Source: Flavobacteriaceae bacterium GF1
Lineage (GTDB): Bacteria > Bacteroidota > Bacteroidia > Flavobacteriales > Flavobacteriaceae
Length of the DNA stretch: 64,000 nucleotides
Assembly: GCA_009797885.1 (NCBI GenBank)
Contig: WNKP01000002.1
Coordinates: forward strand, 531,756-595,755
Reading direction: 5' to 3'
The notes beneath the pieces are model-generated. The model was not told where the DNA came from. It saw only the letters and a list, made by a program, of their open reading frames with translations, and did no database searches. This document shows, one piece after another, positions 46,332 through 55,473 of this stretch. The position numbers and the translations under genes are program-made. Within the stretch, counting starts at the first letter, position 1, and every line of letters starts with the position of its first letter.

Positions 46332-47553
46332 TAGGGATATTTGGCAAGAAATATTTAATACCATCAAAAAGAACAAGCTGAGAACCTTTTTGACCGGTTT
46401 CTCAGTAGGTTGGGCCATTTTCATTTTGGTGATGTTGTTGGCCTCTGTCAATGGCATGCAAAATGGATTTTATTCCCAGTTCAATGATGATGCCACCAAT
46501 TCCATAATCATACGGCCAGGAACCACTTCAGAGGCTTACGCAGGTTTTGAAGCAGGACGAAGGGTACAGTTCAAAAATGAGGATATCGAGTTTATCGAAA
46601 AAAGCTTTCCGGAAGATTTTGTGGAGATAAGCGGGAGGTATTATGCGAATGCCGTGGCAAGATATAAAGCAGAAACGGGGACGTATTCCGTACAAGCTGT
46701 ACATCCCGATCATCAAATTATAGAGAAGACCATTGTCATTTCCGGCCGATTTATCAATGAGGCCGATCATGTGAACAAAGCAAAAGTGGCCGTGATTGGA
46801 AGAAAGGTCGCCGAAGATCTTTTTGACAAGGAGGACCCCATAGGGCAATTCGCAGAATTCAACGGTCTCCCTTTTAAAGTAATAGGGGTTTTTATTGACG
46901 AAGGTGATGACAATGCAGAAAGACGTATTTATGCACCCATAAGTACCTACCAACGAATTTATGGGAATACAAACGATATCAATGTGATTCTTTTAACCTA
47001 TAATCCCAACTATGATTTGACCAAGGCCCTGGAGTTTTCGGACAAACTTGAGACCATTATGAAAAGAAGACATAAAGTGGCTCCAGAAGATCAAGCGGGA
47101 ATAGGGGTCTGGAACTATGCGGAGGCCTTTGATGATATCAGCAGCTTCACTTCGGTTCTTAAGGCAATCGGTATAGGTGTTGGTTTTTTGATTTTGATCG
47201 CCGGAATCGTGGGTATCGGTAATATTATGGTCTTTACGATAAAAGAACGTACAAAAGAGATAGGAATCCGTAAAGCTCTTGGTGCTAGACCTAACCAAAT
47301 TGTTAACCTGGTTTTGTTGGAATCTATTTTTATTACCGCCTTATCCGGGTTTATAGGATTGCTATTCGCGTGGGGGATTTTGGCCATTTTTGGGCCAATG
47401 TTCAATACCCCAGCCTTTACCAATCCCAACGTGAGTGCTTCAACGGTAATTACCGCAACAATAGTATTGATAATTGCTGGGGTTTTGGCAGGATTGATTC
47501 CTGCTCTAAAAGCATCCAATGTGAAACCTATTGTTGCCCTAAGTGATAAATAA
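46324..47553 (+). CDS. ABC transporter permease, MacB/FtsX type (pair 2, copy A)
   Basis: 409 residues, MacB-like without ATPase domain. N-terminal helix with LTGFSVGWAIFILVMLLASV, periplasmic MacB_PCD domain, three C-terminal helices and coupling segment IKERTKEIGIRKALGARP. It is the A-type counterpart of the permease at 41869: both begin MFD..IWQE/RWQE-IF and share the RKALGA form. The start overlaps the ATPase stop by 8 bases. Confidence 0.9.
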   Translation: MFDRDIWQEIFNTIKKNKLRTFLTGFSVGWAIFILVMLLASVNGMQNGFYSQFNDDATNSIIIRPGTTSEAYAGFEAGRRVQFKNEDIEFIEKSFPEDFVEISGRYYANAVARYKAETGTYSVQAVHPDHQIIEKTIVISGRFINEADHVNKAKVAVIGRKVAEDLFDKEDPIGQFAEFNGLPFKVIGVFIDEGDDNAERRIYAPISTYQRIYGNTNDINVILLTYNPNYDLTKALEFSDKLETIMKRRHKVAPEDQAGIGVWNYAEAFDDISSFTSVLKAIGIGVGFLILIAGIVGIGNIMVFTIKERTKEIGIRKALGARPNQIVNLVLLESIFITALSGFIGLLFAWGILAIFGPMFNTPAFTNPNVSASTVITATIVLIIAGVLAGLIPALKASNVKPIVALSDK

Positions 47554-47555
47554 TT

Positions 47556-48812
47556 ATGTGGTTGTTCGATAGAGATTTATGGTTTGAAATTTTCCACACC
47601 CTGGGCAAAAATATGTTCAGGACCTTCCTCACCATGCTAGGGGTCATCTTTGCAATGATGATTTTGGTACTCCTCTTGGGTTCTGCCAATGGGATGAGCA
47701 ATGGATTTGACAAGATTTTTGCAGGAACCGCGTCCAACAGTCTATTTGTTTGGGGCCAGCGAACCTCCGAACCTTATAAAGGATTTGAGCGGGGACGTAG
47801 GATTCGCTATAAAATTGAGGATGCCAGCATATTGAAGGAACAAATTCCCGAAATTGAAGTATTGGCCCCAAGGATAGAATTGGGTAGTCATAGGGATATC
47901 GTGACGGTTTATAGAAAAGGGCAAACCAGTGGATCTTCGGTTTATGGGGACTATCCAGAAATCGATAATATCACTAAAAAGAAGTTGGTCGAAGGACGTT
48001 TTCTGAACGATAACGACATTGAGCACTCCAAGAAAGTGTGTGTCATTGGAGAAGAGACCTATAAGCTCCTTTTTGAAAAAGGGGAAGATGCCATCGGGGA
48101 AGATATTAGGATCAATGGGGTTTTCTTTTCCGTGGTTGGGATTTATAAGCCCAATAACAATATTAATATTGATGGTGAGAATGCCGTTTTTATTCCCTTC
48201 ACAACCTTCCAGAAGGCCTTTAATTCCGGGGACAGAATGGGTTGGATGGCCATTGCGGTGGAGCCCAGTACCAAAGTTGCCGTTGTGGAGAATCAAATTA
48301 AGGCCATACTCAAGAACAAATATGATATTGCCCCTAATGATGAAAGGGCCATTGGAAGTTTTGATATGTCCGAGATTTTCAACAACATCAGTGCATTCAC
48401 CAACGTATTAAAAGGCTTCTCGTTCTTTGTGGGCATCTTTACCTTACTGGCAGGTGTTATCGCCATTAGTAATATCCTCTTGATCACCGTAAAGGAGCGA
48501 ACCAAGGAGATTGGGGTCAGGAGGGCACTTGGGGCCACTCCAATAGTGGTAAAACGCCAAATTGTTGTTGAGGCCATTGTACTGACGGCTTTTGCCGGCT
48601 TGATCGGTTTTGCAATCTCAGTAGGTATCTTGGCCATTTTGAATAGTTTATGGGGCAGTGGTGATGATTTCCCGTTTGTAAATCCTATGGTCAGTATTCC
48701 CCAGTTCGGTATATCCTTTTTATTAATGGTGGGTCTTAGTGTATTGATAGGGCTATTACCCGCCAATCGGGCCATTAAAGTGCGGCCCATAGAAGCGCTA
48801 AGAGAAGAATAA
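47556..48812 (+). CDS. ABC transporter permease, MacB/FtsX type (pair 2, copy B)
   Basis: 418 residues, same fold. It shares with the permease at 43114 the N-terminal pattern FRTFLTMLGVIFAMMILVLL, the YGDYPEI segment in the periplasmic domain, the coupling segment VKERTKEIGVRRALGA and the terminal KVRPIEALREE, which identifies it as the B-type partner. It starts 2 bases after copy A. The adaptor gene follows after 36 bases. Confidence 0.9.
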   Translation: MWLFDRDLWFEIFHTLGKNMFRTFLTMLGVIFAMMILVLLLGSANGMSNGFDKIFAGTASNSLFVWGQRTSEPYKGFERGRRIRYKIEDASILKEQIPEIEVLAPRIELGSHRDIVTVYRKGQTSGSSVYGDYPEIDNITKKKLVEGRFLNDNDIEHSKKVCVIGEETYKLLFEKGEDAIGEDIRINGVFFSVVGIYKPNNNINIDGENAVFIPFTTFQKAFNSGDRMGWMAIAVEPSTKVAVVENQIKAILKNKYDIAPNDERAIGSFDMSEIFNNISAFTNVLKGFSFFVGIFTLLAGVIAISNILLITVKERTKEIGVRRALGATPIVVKRQIVVEAIVLTAFAGLIGFAISVGILAILNSLWGSGDDFPFVNPMVSIPQFGISFLLMVGLSVLIGLLPANRAIKVRPIEALREE

Positions 48813-48848
48813 CCAATTTAGAATTAAATAACAATCAAATAGAGAGCA

Positions 48849-49961
48849 ATGAACAAGTATGTTAAGTACGGATTAATAGGTGTTTTATGTGTGGGTATTT
48901 TGTACGCCATAGTACACTTTCTTAAGCAGAACAGCACACCTAAGCAGCTATACGAGACAGAAACCGTGGAGCGAAAGGATATTGTGAACAAAGTAATCGT
49001 AACGGGAAAAGTTATTCCAGAGGATGAGATCAATATTAAGCCTCAAATTACGGGAATCATTGACAAAATCTATTTGGATGAAGGCGCGGAAGTCAAGGCG
49101 GGCGAGTTAATCGCGGTGATTAAGGTAGTACCTAATGAGCAGTCCCTATACCAAGCAAAGGGACGGGTCAACAATGCCAGGGTTGCCCTTAGTAATGCGG
49201 AATTGGAATTCAATAGAAATAAGGACTTATTTGCCAAAGGCGTCGTGGCGGCCCAGGATTTTCAGAACATAGAGTTGACGTATCAACAGGCCAAACTGGA
49301 ATTGGAAAATGCCCAAAACGATTATAAGATCATTTTGAAGGGTTCAGTTGGGGGTTCGGTCAGTGCAAATACGGACATTAAGGCCACCGTATCGGGCACC
49401 ATACTGGAAATCCCGGTCAAAGAGGGAGACCAGGTCATTCAAAGTAACAACTTCAATGATGGGACTACAATAGCCACTATTGCGGATATGACCAAAATGA
49501 TTTTTGAAGGTGAAGTGGATGAGGCAGAAGTAGGTAAACTAAATGTTGGCATGCCTTTGGAAATAAGCTTGGGCGCATTGGAAAAAGATAAGTTTGATGC
49601 AAAACTAAAGTTTATTGCCCCCAAGGGGGTGGAGGAAGAAGGGGCCGTTCAATTCAAGATCGAAGGGGATTTGGTCGTAAGCGATAGTACCTATGTCCGT
49701 GCAGGCTATAGTGCAAATGCCTCCATTGTTTTGGAAGAGAAAAAAGATGTTTTGGCCATTAAGGAAGCCCTTCTCCAGTTTGATGAGGAAACCGATAAAC
49801 CCTTCGTGGAAGTTGAAATTGCCGAAAATGAATTTGAGAAAAAAGAGCTGGAATTGGGAGTCAGTGATGGGATTGATGTGGAGATTTTGTCGGGAATAGA
49901 GGAAGAAGCTAAAATCAAGGTTTGGAATAAACTCGAGAAAAAGAGTGACGAAGACTCTTAA
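48849..49961 (+). CDS. Periplasmic adaptor (membrane fusion) protein, HlyD/MacA type (copy 2)
   Basis: 370 residues: anchor helix (~5-23), lipoyl half (VIPEDEINIKPQITGIIDKI), coiled-coil hairpin (~90-155), lipoyl half (SGTILEIPVKEGDQVIQSNN), and beta-barrel with VDEAEVGKLNVGMPLEI. It follows the same order and many of the same words as the adaptor at 44420 (for example GVEEEGAVQFKIEGDL against GVEENGAIQFEIKGTL). It is followed by the TolC-family gene after 38 bases. Confidence 0.91.
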   Translation: MNKYVKYGLIGVLCVGILYAIVHFLKQNSTPKQLYETETVERKDIVNKVIVTGKVIPEDEINIKPQITGIIDKIYLDEGAEVKAGELIAVIKVVPNEQSLYQAKGRVNNARVALSNAELEFNRNKDLFAKGVVAAQDFQNIELTYQQAKLELENAQNDYKIILKGSVGGSVSANTDIKATVSGTILEIPVKEGDQVIQSNNFNDGTTIATIADMTKMIFEGEVDEAEVGKLNVGMPLEISLGALEKDKFDAKLKFIAPKGVEEEGAVQFKIEGDLVVSDSTYVRAGYSANASIVLEEKKDVLAIKEALLQFDEETDKPFVEVEIAENEFEKKELELGVSDGIDVEILSGIEEEAKIKVWNKLEKKSDEDS

Positions 49962-49999
49962 TAGACCAACCAAATAACATATCAAAAATCAAAAAACGA

Positions 50000-51367
50000 A
50001 TGAAATCAAAAGTTTCGATACTAGTACTTTTTTGTGCCATTTTTTCAATGAATGCACAAGTAAAGAAATGGACATTGGAGGAATGTGTGATCTATGCTGT
50101 AGAGAACAACTTGACCGTAGAACAGTTTGAATTGGACTTGGAGAATGCCAAAATTGATAAATCCGATGCAATTGGGAGCTTATTGCCCGATTTAAATGGT
50201 AATATCAGTGCTTCAAGTAACACCGGTTTCTCCATTAACCCAACGAACAACTTACCGACCAACGAAACCCAAAACAACGTAAATGGTGGGTTTGGTTCCA
50301 ACCTGACCTTGTTTGATGGTCTAAGGAACATAAAGCAATTGCAACGTGCCAAGATGAACGCAATTGCCAACCAATACCGATTGGATGACTTAAAGGATGA
50401 TATACGTTTGCGTGTTGCCGATGCCTATTTACAGGTGATAAGCAATAAGGAAGCCTTAAATGTGGCCCGGGCCCAATACGCCGTAACGGAACAGGATATG
50501 AAACGGAACCGGGAATTGGTGGAATCCGGGGTGGTTCCCCGTGGGGACTTATTGGAAATTGAGGCTACGGCCGCCACGCAAGAACAACAGATTGTAACTA
50601 ATGAGGGCTTGGTCACTATTTCCAGGATAAATCTGGCCCAGCTTTTGCAGATTACGGATTACGAGAATTTTGATGTGGTGGATGAAGGTTTTGAGGTACC
50701 TCCATCCGATATTTTGAACAATTCGGCAAAGTCCATTTTTGCCAAGGCAATGGAGTTTAGGAATGATATCAAATTTTCGGAAGCCAATGTGGCTTTGGCC
50801 GAAACGGACCTGGAAATCGCAAAAGGGGCCTATTTGCCAACAATTGGTGCTTTTTTCAATTACGGTACCCGATACTCTGACAATGCACAAATTCCTGTAG
50901 CCGGACTTGGCCCGGATGTACCCCCGGAATTTTTTACGCCAAGTTTTAAAGATCAATTATGGATTTTTGATGGTATTTCTTATGGGGCGCAAGTAAATGT
51001 CCCAATTTTTAATGGGTGGAACACCCGAAACAGCGTAAAACGCTCAAAAATCAATTTGGAACGGACCAAACTTCAATTTGAATTGGACAAACTAACACTG
51101 GAAGCAACCATTCAACAGGCCTATGTGGATGTCACTACCTTTGGGAAAGCGTATGAGGCAGCGGAAAAAACTTTGGAGGCAAGGGAAGTGGCCTACCAAT
51201 ATGCCAAGGACCGATTTGACGTTGGGCTTTTAAATGCGTTTGATTTTGGACAGTCCCAGGCCCGTCTGGATGACGCCCGTGCCAGTGTTATTAGAAGTAA
51301 ATACGATTATATCTTCCGATTAAAAATATTGGAGTTCTATTTTGGACTTCCGATTCAACTCAACTAA
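50000..51367 (+). CDS. TolC-family outer-membrane channel
   Basis: 455 residues. A signal peptide (MKSKVSILVLFCAIFSMNAQ) precedes two outer-membrane-efflux-protein repeats, each with long helices and a pair of beta strands (KWTLEECVIYAVENNLTVEQ is the family start). It provides the outer-membrane exit duct for the upstream permease/adaptor pairs. It is the last gene of the export locus and is followed by an intrinsic terminator. Confidence 0.93.
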   Translation: MKSKVSILVLFCAIFSMNAQVKKWTLEECVIYAVENNLTVEQFELDLENAKIDKSDAIGSLLPDLNGNISASSNTGFSINPTNNLPTNETQNNVNGGFGSNLTLFDGLRNIKQLQRAKMNAIANQYRLDDLKDDIRLRVADAYLQVISNKEALNVARAQYAVTEQDMKRNRELVESGVVPRGDLLEIEATAATQEQQIVTNEGLVTISRINLAQLLQITDYENFDVVDEGFEVPPSDILNNSAKSIFAKAMEFRNDIKFSEANVALAETDLEIAKGAYLPTIGAFFNYGTRYSDNAQIPVAGLGPDVPPEFFTPSFKDQLWIFDGISYGAQVNVPIFNGWNTRNSVKRSKINLERTKLQFELDKLTLEATIQQAYVDVTTFGKAYEAAEKTLEAREVAYQYAKDRFDVGLLNAFDFGQSQARLDDARASVIRSKYDYIFRLKILEFYFGLPIQLN

Positions 51368-51379
51368 ATTTAAAGTTGT

Positions 51380-51403
51380 CCCCTCCTCTTTGGAGGGGTT
51401 TTT
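51380..51403 (+). terminator. Intrinsic terminator of the export locus
   Basis: 7-bp G+C-rich stem CCCCTCC / GGAGGGG with loop TCTTT, followed by TTTTTG, 12 bases after the TolC-family stop. Confidence 0.85.
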
Positions 51404-51441
51404 GTTTCGCCCAACCCTTCATAAAATAGCAGCAGGTCATC

Positions 51442-51449
51442 TATCTTTG
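51442..51449 (+). promoter_or_regulatory. -7 element immediately before tsaB
   Basis: TATCTTTG, identical to the ruvB and ctaB -7 elements, ends 4 bases before the tsaB ATG. No TTG lies at the normal upstream distance (TTTG at 51401-51404 is too far). If used, the transcript would be nearly leaderless. Confidence 0.4.
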
Positions 51450-51453
51450 CCCT

Positions 51454-52131
51454 ATGGCAAAAATTCTTTGTTTGGAAACAGCGACCACCAATTGTTCGGT
51501 GGCTTTGGGCGTAAATGGGGAAGTGGTTGGTTTTAGCGAAGACAATTCGCCGAATTATTCCCATTCGGAACAACTGCACATTTTTATTGAGCAAGTGCTG
51601 ATGGAGGCATCACTATCTTTTTCGGATTTGGATGCGGTTGCCATAAGCAAGGGACCGGGTTCCTACACGGGATTAAGAATAGGGGTCTCTTCGGCCAAGG
51701 GCTTATGTTTTTCTTTGGATTTGCCCTTGATTGCAATCCCTACATTATTAAGCATGTCCCAACAGTTAAAAGTTAAAAGGGGAGAAGTTATTGTTCCACT
51801 TATCGATGCAAGGAGAATGGAGGTGTATTCTGCTGTTTTTGACTCCACCTATACCGAAATCCGTGAAACCCGGGCAGAAATTATCAATGAGAGCTCTTTC
51901 TCGGATTACATGACGGTCCCAAGAATCCATTTAATAGGCAATGGAGCGGAAAAATGCCGTGGTGTACTTTCACATGAAAACATTCATATTGATGGAAGCA
52001 TTGTTCCTTCCGCAAAGGAAATGGTCACCATAGCAGCTAAAAAATATGAAACCAAGGACTTTGAGGATACGGCCTATTTTGAACCGTACTACCTCAAGGA
52101 TTTTGTCCTTCAAAGCAGAAAAAAAGCTTAA
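51454..52131 (+). CDS. tsaB: tRNA threonylcarbamoyladenosine biosynthesis protein TsaB
   Basis: 225-residue partner of TsaD in making t6A37 of ANN-decoding tRNAs. ASKHA-type fold with an N-terminal LCLETATTNCSVALG strand and the family motif AISKGPGSYTGLRIGVSSAKGLCF, of which GPGSYTGLRIG is the mark. It lacks the zinc-binding histidines of TsaD, as expected. Its stop overlaps that of the convergent mscS gene by 4 bases. Confidence 0.94.
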   Translation: MAKILCLETATTNCSVALGVNGEVVGFSEDNSPNYSHSEQLHIFIEQVLMEASLSFSDLDAVAISKGPGSYTGLRIGVSSAKGLCFSLDLPLIAIPTLLSMSQQLKVKRGEVIVPLIDARRMEVYSAVFDSTYTEIRETRAEIINESSFSDYMTVPRIHLIGNGAEKCRGVLSHENIHIDGSIVPSAKEMVTIAAKKYETKDFEDTAYFEPYYLKDFVLQSRKKA

Positions 52132-52961
52132 TCTTCCCCAGGAATCTGATGAACTACCCGTTGTGGGAATGGGATTTCTATTCCGGCCTCATCAAATCGC
52201 AATTTTGATTGTTCAATTAAATCAAACCGGGCAGGCCAAAACACATCGTTGGGGGCCCAAAAACGCAATGTGAGGTTAACGGAACTGTCCCCAAGACTGT
52301 CCACATACACTTCAGGGGCAGGGTCCTTGAGGATACGATCGTCCTGGGCACAAATGTCCAATAGGATTTCTTTGGCCACTTTAATATTGGAACCATAGCC
52401 TATACCTACCTTGTAGTTTTCCCTCCTGTTGGGTTCTGCACTGTAGTTAACAATATTGCCATTGGCAAGGATACCATTGGGAACAATGGCAATTTGATTG
52501 CCAAAGGTGTTAAGCTTGGTATTAAAAATGGAGATTTCCTTTACCGATCCATCCACGCCCTGCGCCGAAATCCAATCGCCTACTTTAAACGGTTTGAACA
52601 ATAGAATGAGTACACCACCTGCAAAATTGGCCAACGAGCCTTGTAAGGCAAGGCCAATGGCAAGGCCCGCGGCCCCTAACATGGCGATAAGGGAGGAGGT
52701 CTTAACCCCCAACTGGGTCACCACCAGCACGGCCAACAACACTTTTAAGGTGATTTTGATAAAACTCTGTAGAAAGGACTCCAAGGCAAGATCGTAGTCC
52801 CTTCGATCAAAGAATTTCCGTACGATCTTATTGATGAACTTGATCACCCAAAGGCCTACAATTAAAATGATAACGGCCAAAATAAGATTGGGTAGTAGGT
52901 TCCAAAACCAATCTATGGCTTTTTCAAGGTGCTGTTCGTAGTTGTTCAGTTCTTCTAACAT
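52128..52961 (-). CDS. mscS: Small-conductance mechanosensitive channel MscS
   Basis: 277 residues, close to E. coli MscS. Three transmembrane helices: ~15-40, ~60-85 and the pore-lining ~90-115 with the Gly/Ala-rich packing stretch LGAAGLAIGLALQGSLANFA. The cytoplasmic beta domain follows with FKVGDWISAQG and the C-terminal alpha/beta cage. It protects against hypo-osmotic shock. It is single-gene and convergent with tsaB. Confidence 0.93.
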   Translation of the reverse strand: MLEELNNYEQHLEKAIDWFWNLLPNLILAVIILIVGLWVIKFINKIVRKFFDRRDYDLALESFLQSFIKITLKVLLAVLVVTQLGVKTSSLIAMLGAAGLAIGLALQGSLANFAGGVLILLFKPFKVGDWISAQGVDGSVKEISIFNTKLNTFGNQIAIVPNGILANGNIVNYSAEPNRRENYKVGIGYGSNIKVAKEILLDICAQDDRILKDPAPEVYVDSLGDSSVNLTLRFWAPNDVFWPARFDLIEQSKLRFDEAGIEIPFPQRVVHQIPGED

Positions 52962-53045
52962 CGTTCAGGATTTTGAAAAAAATACGTTAATAAAGACTCG
53001 ATACCAAGTCATGGATTTTAAACTTTGGTTAAACTTCTGTCGCAA

Positions 53046-55145
53046 CTAGAGTTGTGCCAGTACACGCTCGATGGAAGTTACCGGTAATTTACAAGTACCT
53101 TCAATACAGACATAGATCAAGGTTTGCCCTTCGTTATACCTGTTTTTGAGCAAATCCATGGAACCTTCCCTTTCCGATCCAACTAATATGCTATTGGGAA
53201 GGTAATGGGAAGATAGCTCTTTTCCCAGTGATTTGTAATCGTCACCAACTACGGCAATTTCATAGAAGTTTTTGTTTTGGAAAAGCACCAGATGTAACCA
53301 GTTGGCAAAACTTTGTCCATTGTCCGGAAAATTGTCCTGAACGTTTCGGACCATTTGGCCGGCCTGTTCTCCGTAACCTTCTTCAGGAAACAATTTGTGA
53401 AGCTTTAAGAGGTTTATGGCCATAACGGAGTTGGAGGCGGAAATAACATTGTCGTTTACTTCAATGGATCTCCGAATCAAATCTTCATCTTGATTTGAGG
53501 TGTAAAAAAACATACCATTTTCATCATCCTTAAAATGGGATATGGCCGTATTGGTCAATTCTTTGGCCCTGGACAACCACTGCTGGTCAAAGGTCACTTC
53601 GTACAAACCTATATAGCCCTCAATTACAGTGGCATAATCATCTAGAAAGGCATTGATGGTACTCTCCCCATTTTTATGGTTTCTGTACAGTGTTCCATCA
53701 CCTTTTACCATTTCCTTTTCTATGAATCTGGCATTGTTTATGGCCAGTGTCAAATAGCGTTCGTTTTGGAGGTAGCGATAGGCATCGACTAAACCTTTGA
53801 GCATCAATCCATTCCAGGAAGCCAGGATTTTGTCATCAAGTCTGGGTTTGGAACGTTCATCACGAACTGCTTTGAGCTTCTGCAGTGAAGTGGAAATTTG
53901 CGAATTTAACCCATCCATCGAAATTTGGTGCTTATCGGCAATCTCTTTGTCCGACTTATCCCGGATAAGTACATAATTTTCGTCTTCCCAAAGGCCATAG
54001 GGATTGATGTTATAGTAGTCTTTGAAAACAGGAAAATCCTCTCCTAAAATGGAATCCAATTCCCGTTCTTTCCAAACGTAAAATGCGCCTTCTTCCAGTT
54101 CATTGGAGGCGTTGTAACTATCAGCATCAAGGGAGGAATAAAATCCACCGTTTTTGTCCAACAATTCCGTTTCCACAAAACCAATGGACTTTTCAACGAC
54201 TTGCCTGTACAACGGATTTTTTGTTAGGGCATAGGACTTGGCATATAGGCTTACCAATTGGCCATTATCGTACAACATTTTTTCAAAATGGGGTACATGC
54301 CATTTGGTATCGACGGAGTATCTGGAAAAACCACCATCAATAGGATCAAAAATCCCCCCATAGGCCATTCTGGTAAGTGTGGTGTTCACATACTCCATAA
54401 TACTGTCATTTTCCTCGGAAACCGCATAATGCATAAGAAAATCAAGATTATTGGGCATCATAAACTTGGGTGCCCGTTTGTAGCCCCCTAAATACGTGTC
54501 AAAATAGGTGGACCATTTGGAGACTGAACCCCTTAGCTCCTCAAGGCTGAAATTTCCTTTGTCCGTATTGATTTCAACAAGGTTAATGGCCTTTATCCCC
54601 TGTTCTAGATTGGTAGCATATTCCTCGACCTTTTTGGAATCCGTTTTGTAGAGTTCAATAAGTTTTTCCAATGATTTCATCCAGTTCTCCTTGGGCAGAT
54701 AGGTAGCTCCCCAAAACGGCCTTCCATCCGGTAGGGCAACCACGTTTAAGGGCCATCCTCCATTACCTGTCATCATTTGGATGGCGTCCATGTAAATTTG
54801 ATCCACATCCGGACGTTCTTCACGATCTATTTTTATGGTAACGAAGTTTTCATTCATCATTTGGGCCACCTCTTCATCCTCAAAACATTCATCTTCCATC
54901 ACATGGCACCAGTGGCATGCGGCATAACCGATACTTATCAATAAAGGTTTGTTCTCTTTTTTGGCCCGTTCCAAAACCTCTGGTTTCCAAGCTTCCCAAT
55001 TAACGGGATTATGGGCATGCTGTAATAAATAGGGACTGGTTTCCTCTACAAGGGCGTTGGTGTACTTGTGTTTCATTTTTTCAGATTTTTGGGAGCAACC
55101 CAAAACGAAAAGAATCAATAAAAGAAGACCACTAGTTTTTTTCAT
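53046..55145 (-). CDS. Lipoprotein with DUF255 thioredoxin domain and glycosidase-like barrel (YyaL/SSP411 family)
   Basis: 699 residues. The N-terminus is a lipoprotein signal ([11 protein letters not shown], Cys17), then a thioredoxin-like DUF255 domain with the active-site-like [12 protein letters not shown] at ~77-88 and the [14 protein letters not shown] family start, then an (alpha/alpha)6 barrel resembling N-acylglucosamine 2-epimerases at ~200-620. Family members (YyaL, human SPATA20) are normally soluble cytosolic proteins of uncertain function, so an anchored form is a departure. The minus-strand gene stands alone between mscS and dodecin. Confidence 0.88.
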   Translation of the reverse strand: MKKTSGLLLLILFVLGCSQKSEKMKHKYTNALVEETSPYLLQHAHNPVNWEAWKPEVLERAKKENKPLLISIGYAACHWCHVMEDECFEDEEVAQMMNENFVTIKIDREERPDVDQIYMDAIQMMTGNGGWPLNVVALPDGRPFWGATYLPKENWMKSLEKLIELYKTDSKKVEEYATNLEQGIKAINLVEINTDKGNFSLEELRGSVSKWSTYFDTYLGGYKRAPKFMMPNNLDFLMHYAVSEENDSIMEYVNTTLTRMAYGGIFDPIDGGFSRYSVDTKWHVPHFEKMLYDNGQLVSLYAKSYALTKNPLYRQVVEKSIGFVETELLDKNGGFYSSLDADSYNASNELEEGAFYVWKERELDSILGEDFPVFKDYYNINPYGLWEDENYVLIRDKSDKEIADKHQISMDGLNSQISTSLQKLKAVRDERSKPRLDDKILASWNGLMLKGLVDAYRYLQNERYLTLAINNARFIEKEMVKGDGTLYRNHKNGESTINAFLDDYATVIEGYIGLYEVTFDQQWLSRAKELTNTAISHFKDDENGMFFYTSNQDEDLIRRSIEVNDNVISASNSVMAINLLKLHKLFPEEGYGEQAGQMVRNVQDNFPDNGQSFANWLHLVLFQNKNFYEIAVVGDDYKSLGKELSSHYLPNSILVGSEREGSMDLLKNRYNEGQTLIYVCIEGTCKLPVTSIERVLAQL

Positions 55146-55165
55146 TCCATAGTTGGATTAAGCAC

Positions 55166-55193
55166 AAAAAAAAGCGCCAACGGATATGGCGCT
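55166..55193 (-). terminator. Intrinsic terminator of the dodecin gene
   Basis: On the minus strand AGCGCCA, 7-base loop, TGGCGCT, then eight T residues; it starts ~20 bases after the dodecin stop. Confidence 0.85.
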
Positions 55194-55213
55194 AAGGTAT
55201 GTTCTTAGATGGA

Positions 55214-55414
55214 TTAATTTACTTCAAAAGTAATTTTAACGTTTACACGATATTCATCCACTTTGCCATCTTTAACGGTACAGCTCTGTTCGTTTACGTA
55301 TACGGAACGAATATTCTTAACCGATTTTGATGCTTGTTCTACTGCGCTGCTTGTGGCGTCTTCCCAACTTTTGCTGGAATTGGCCAAGACTTCGATTACT
55401 TTTAATATTGCCAT
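55214..55414 (-). CDS. Dodecin family flavin-binding protein
   Basis: 66 residues, full length for dodecin. Pattern MAILKVIEVLANSSKSWEDA followed by an amphipathic helix and two beta strands (EYRVNVKITFEVN) matches the family that forms hollow dodecamers storing riboflavin/FMN. The stop precedes a strong terminator, so it is monocistronic. Flavin binding cannot be verified from sequence: the typical stacking Trp is represented by the Trp at ~17 and Tyr residues only. Confidence 0.9.
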   Translation of the reverse strand: MAILKVIEVLANSSKSWEDATSSAVEQASKSVKNIRSVYVNEQSCTVKDGKVDEYRVNVKITFEVN

Positions 55415-55473
55415 GGTCCGCGAATTTTAGAATTCCTTCAAGATACGGAATTTGGTCAAATTTCCCGATGGTA

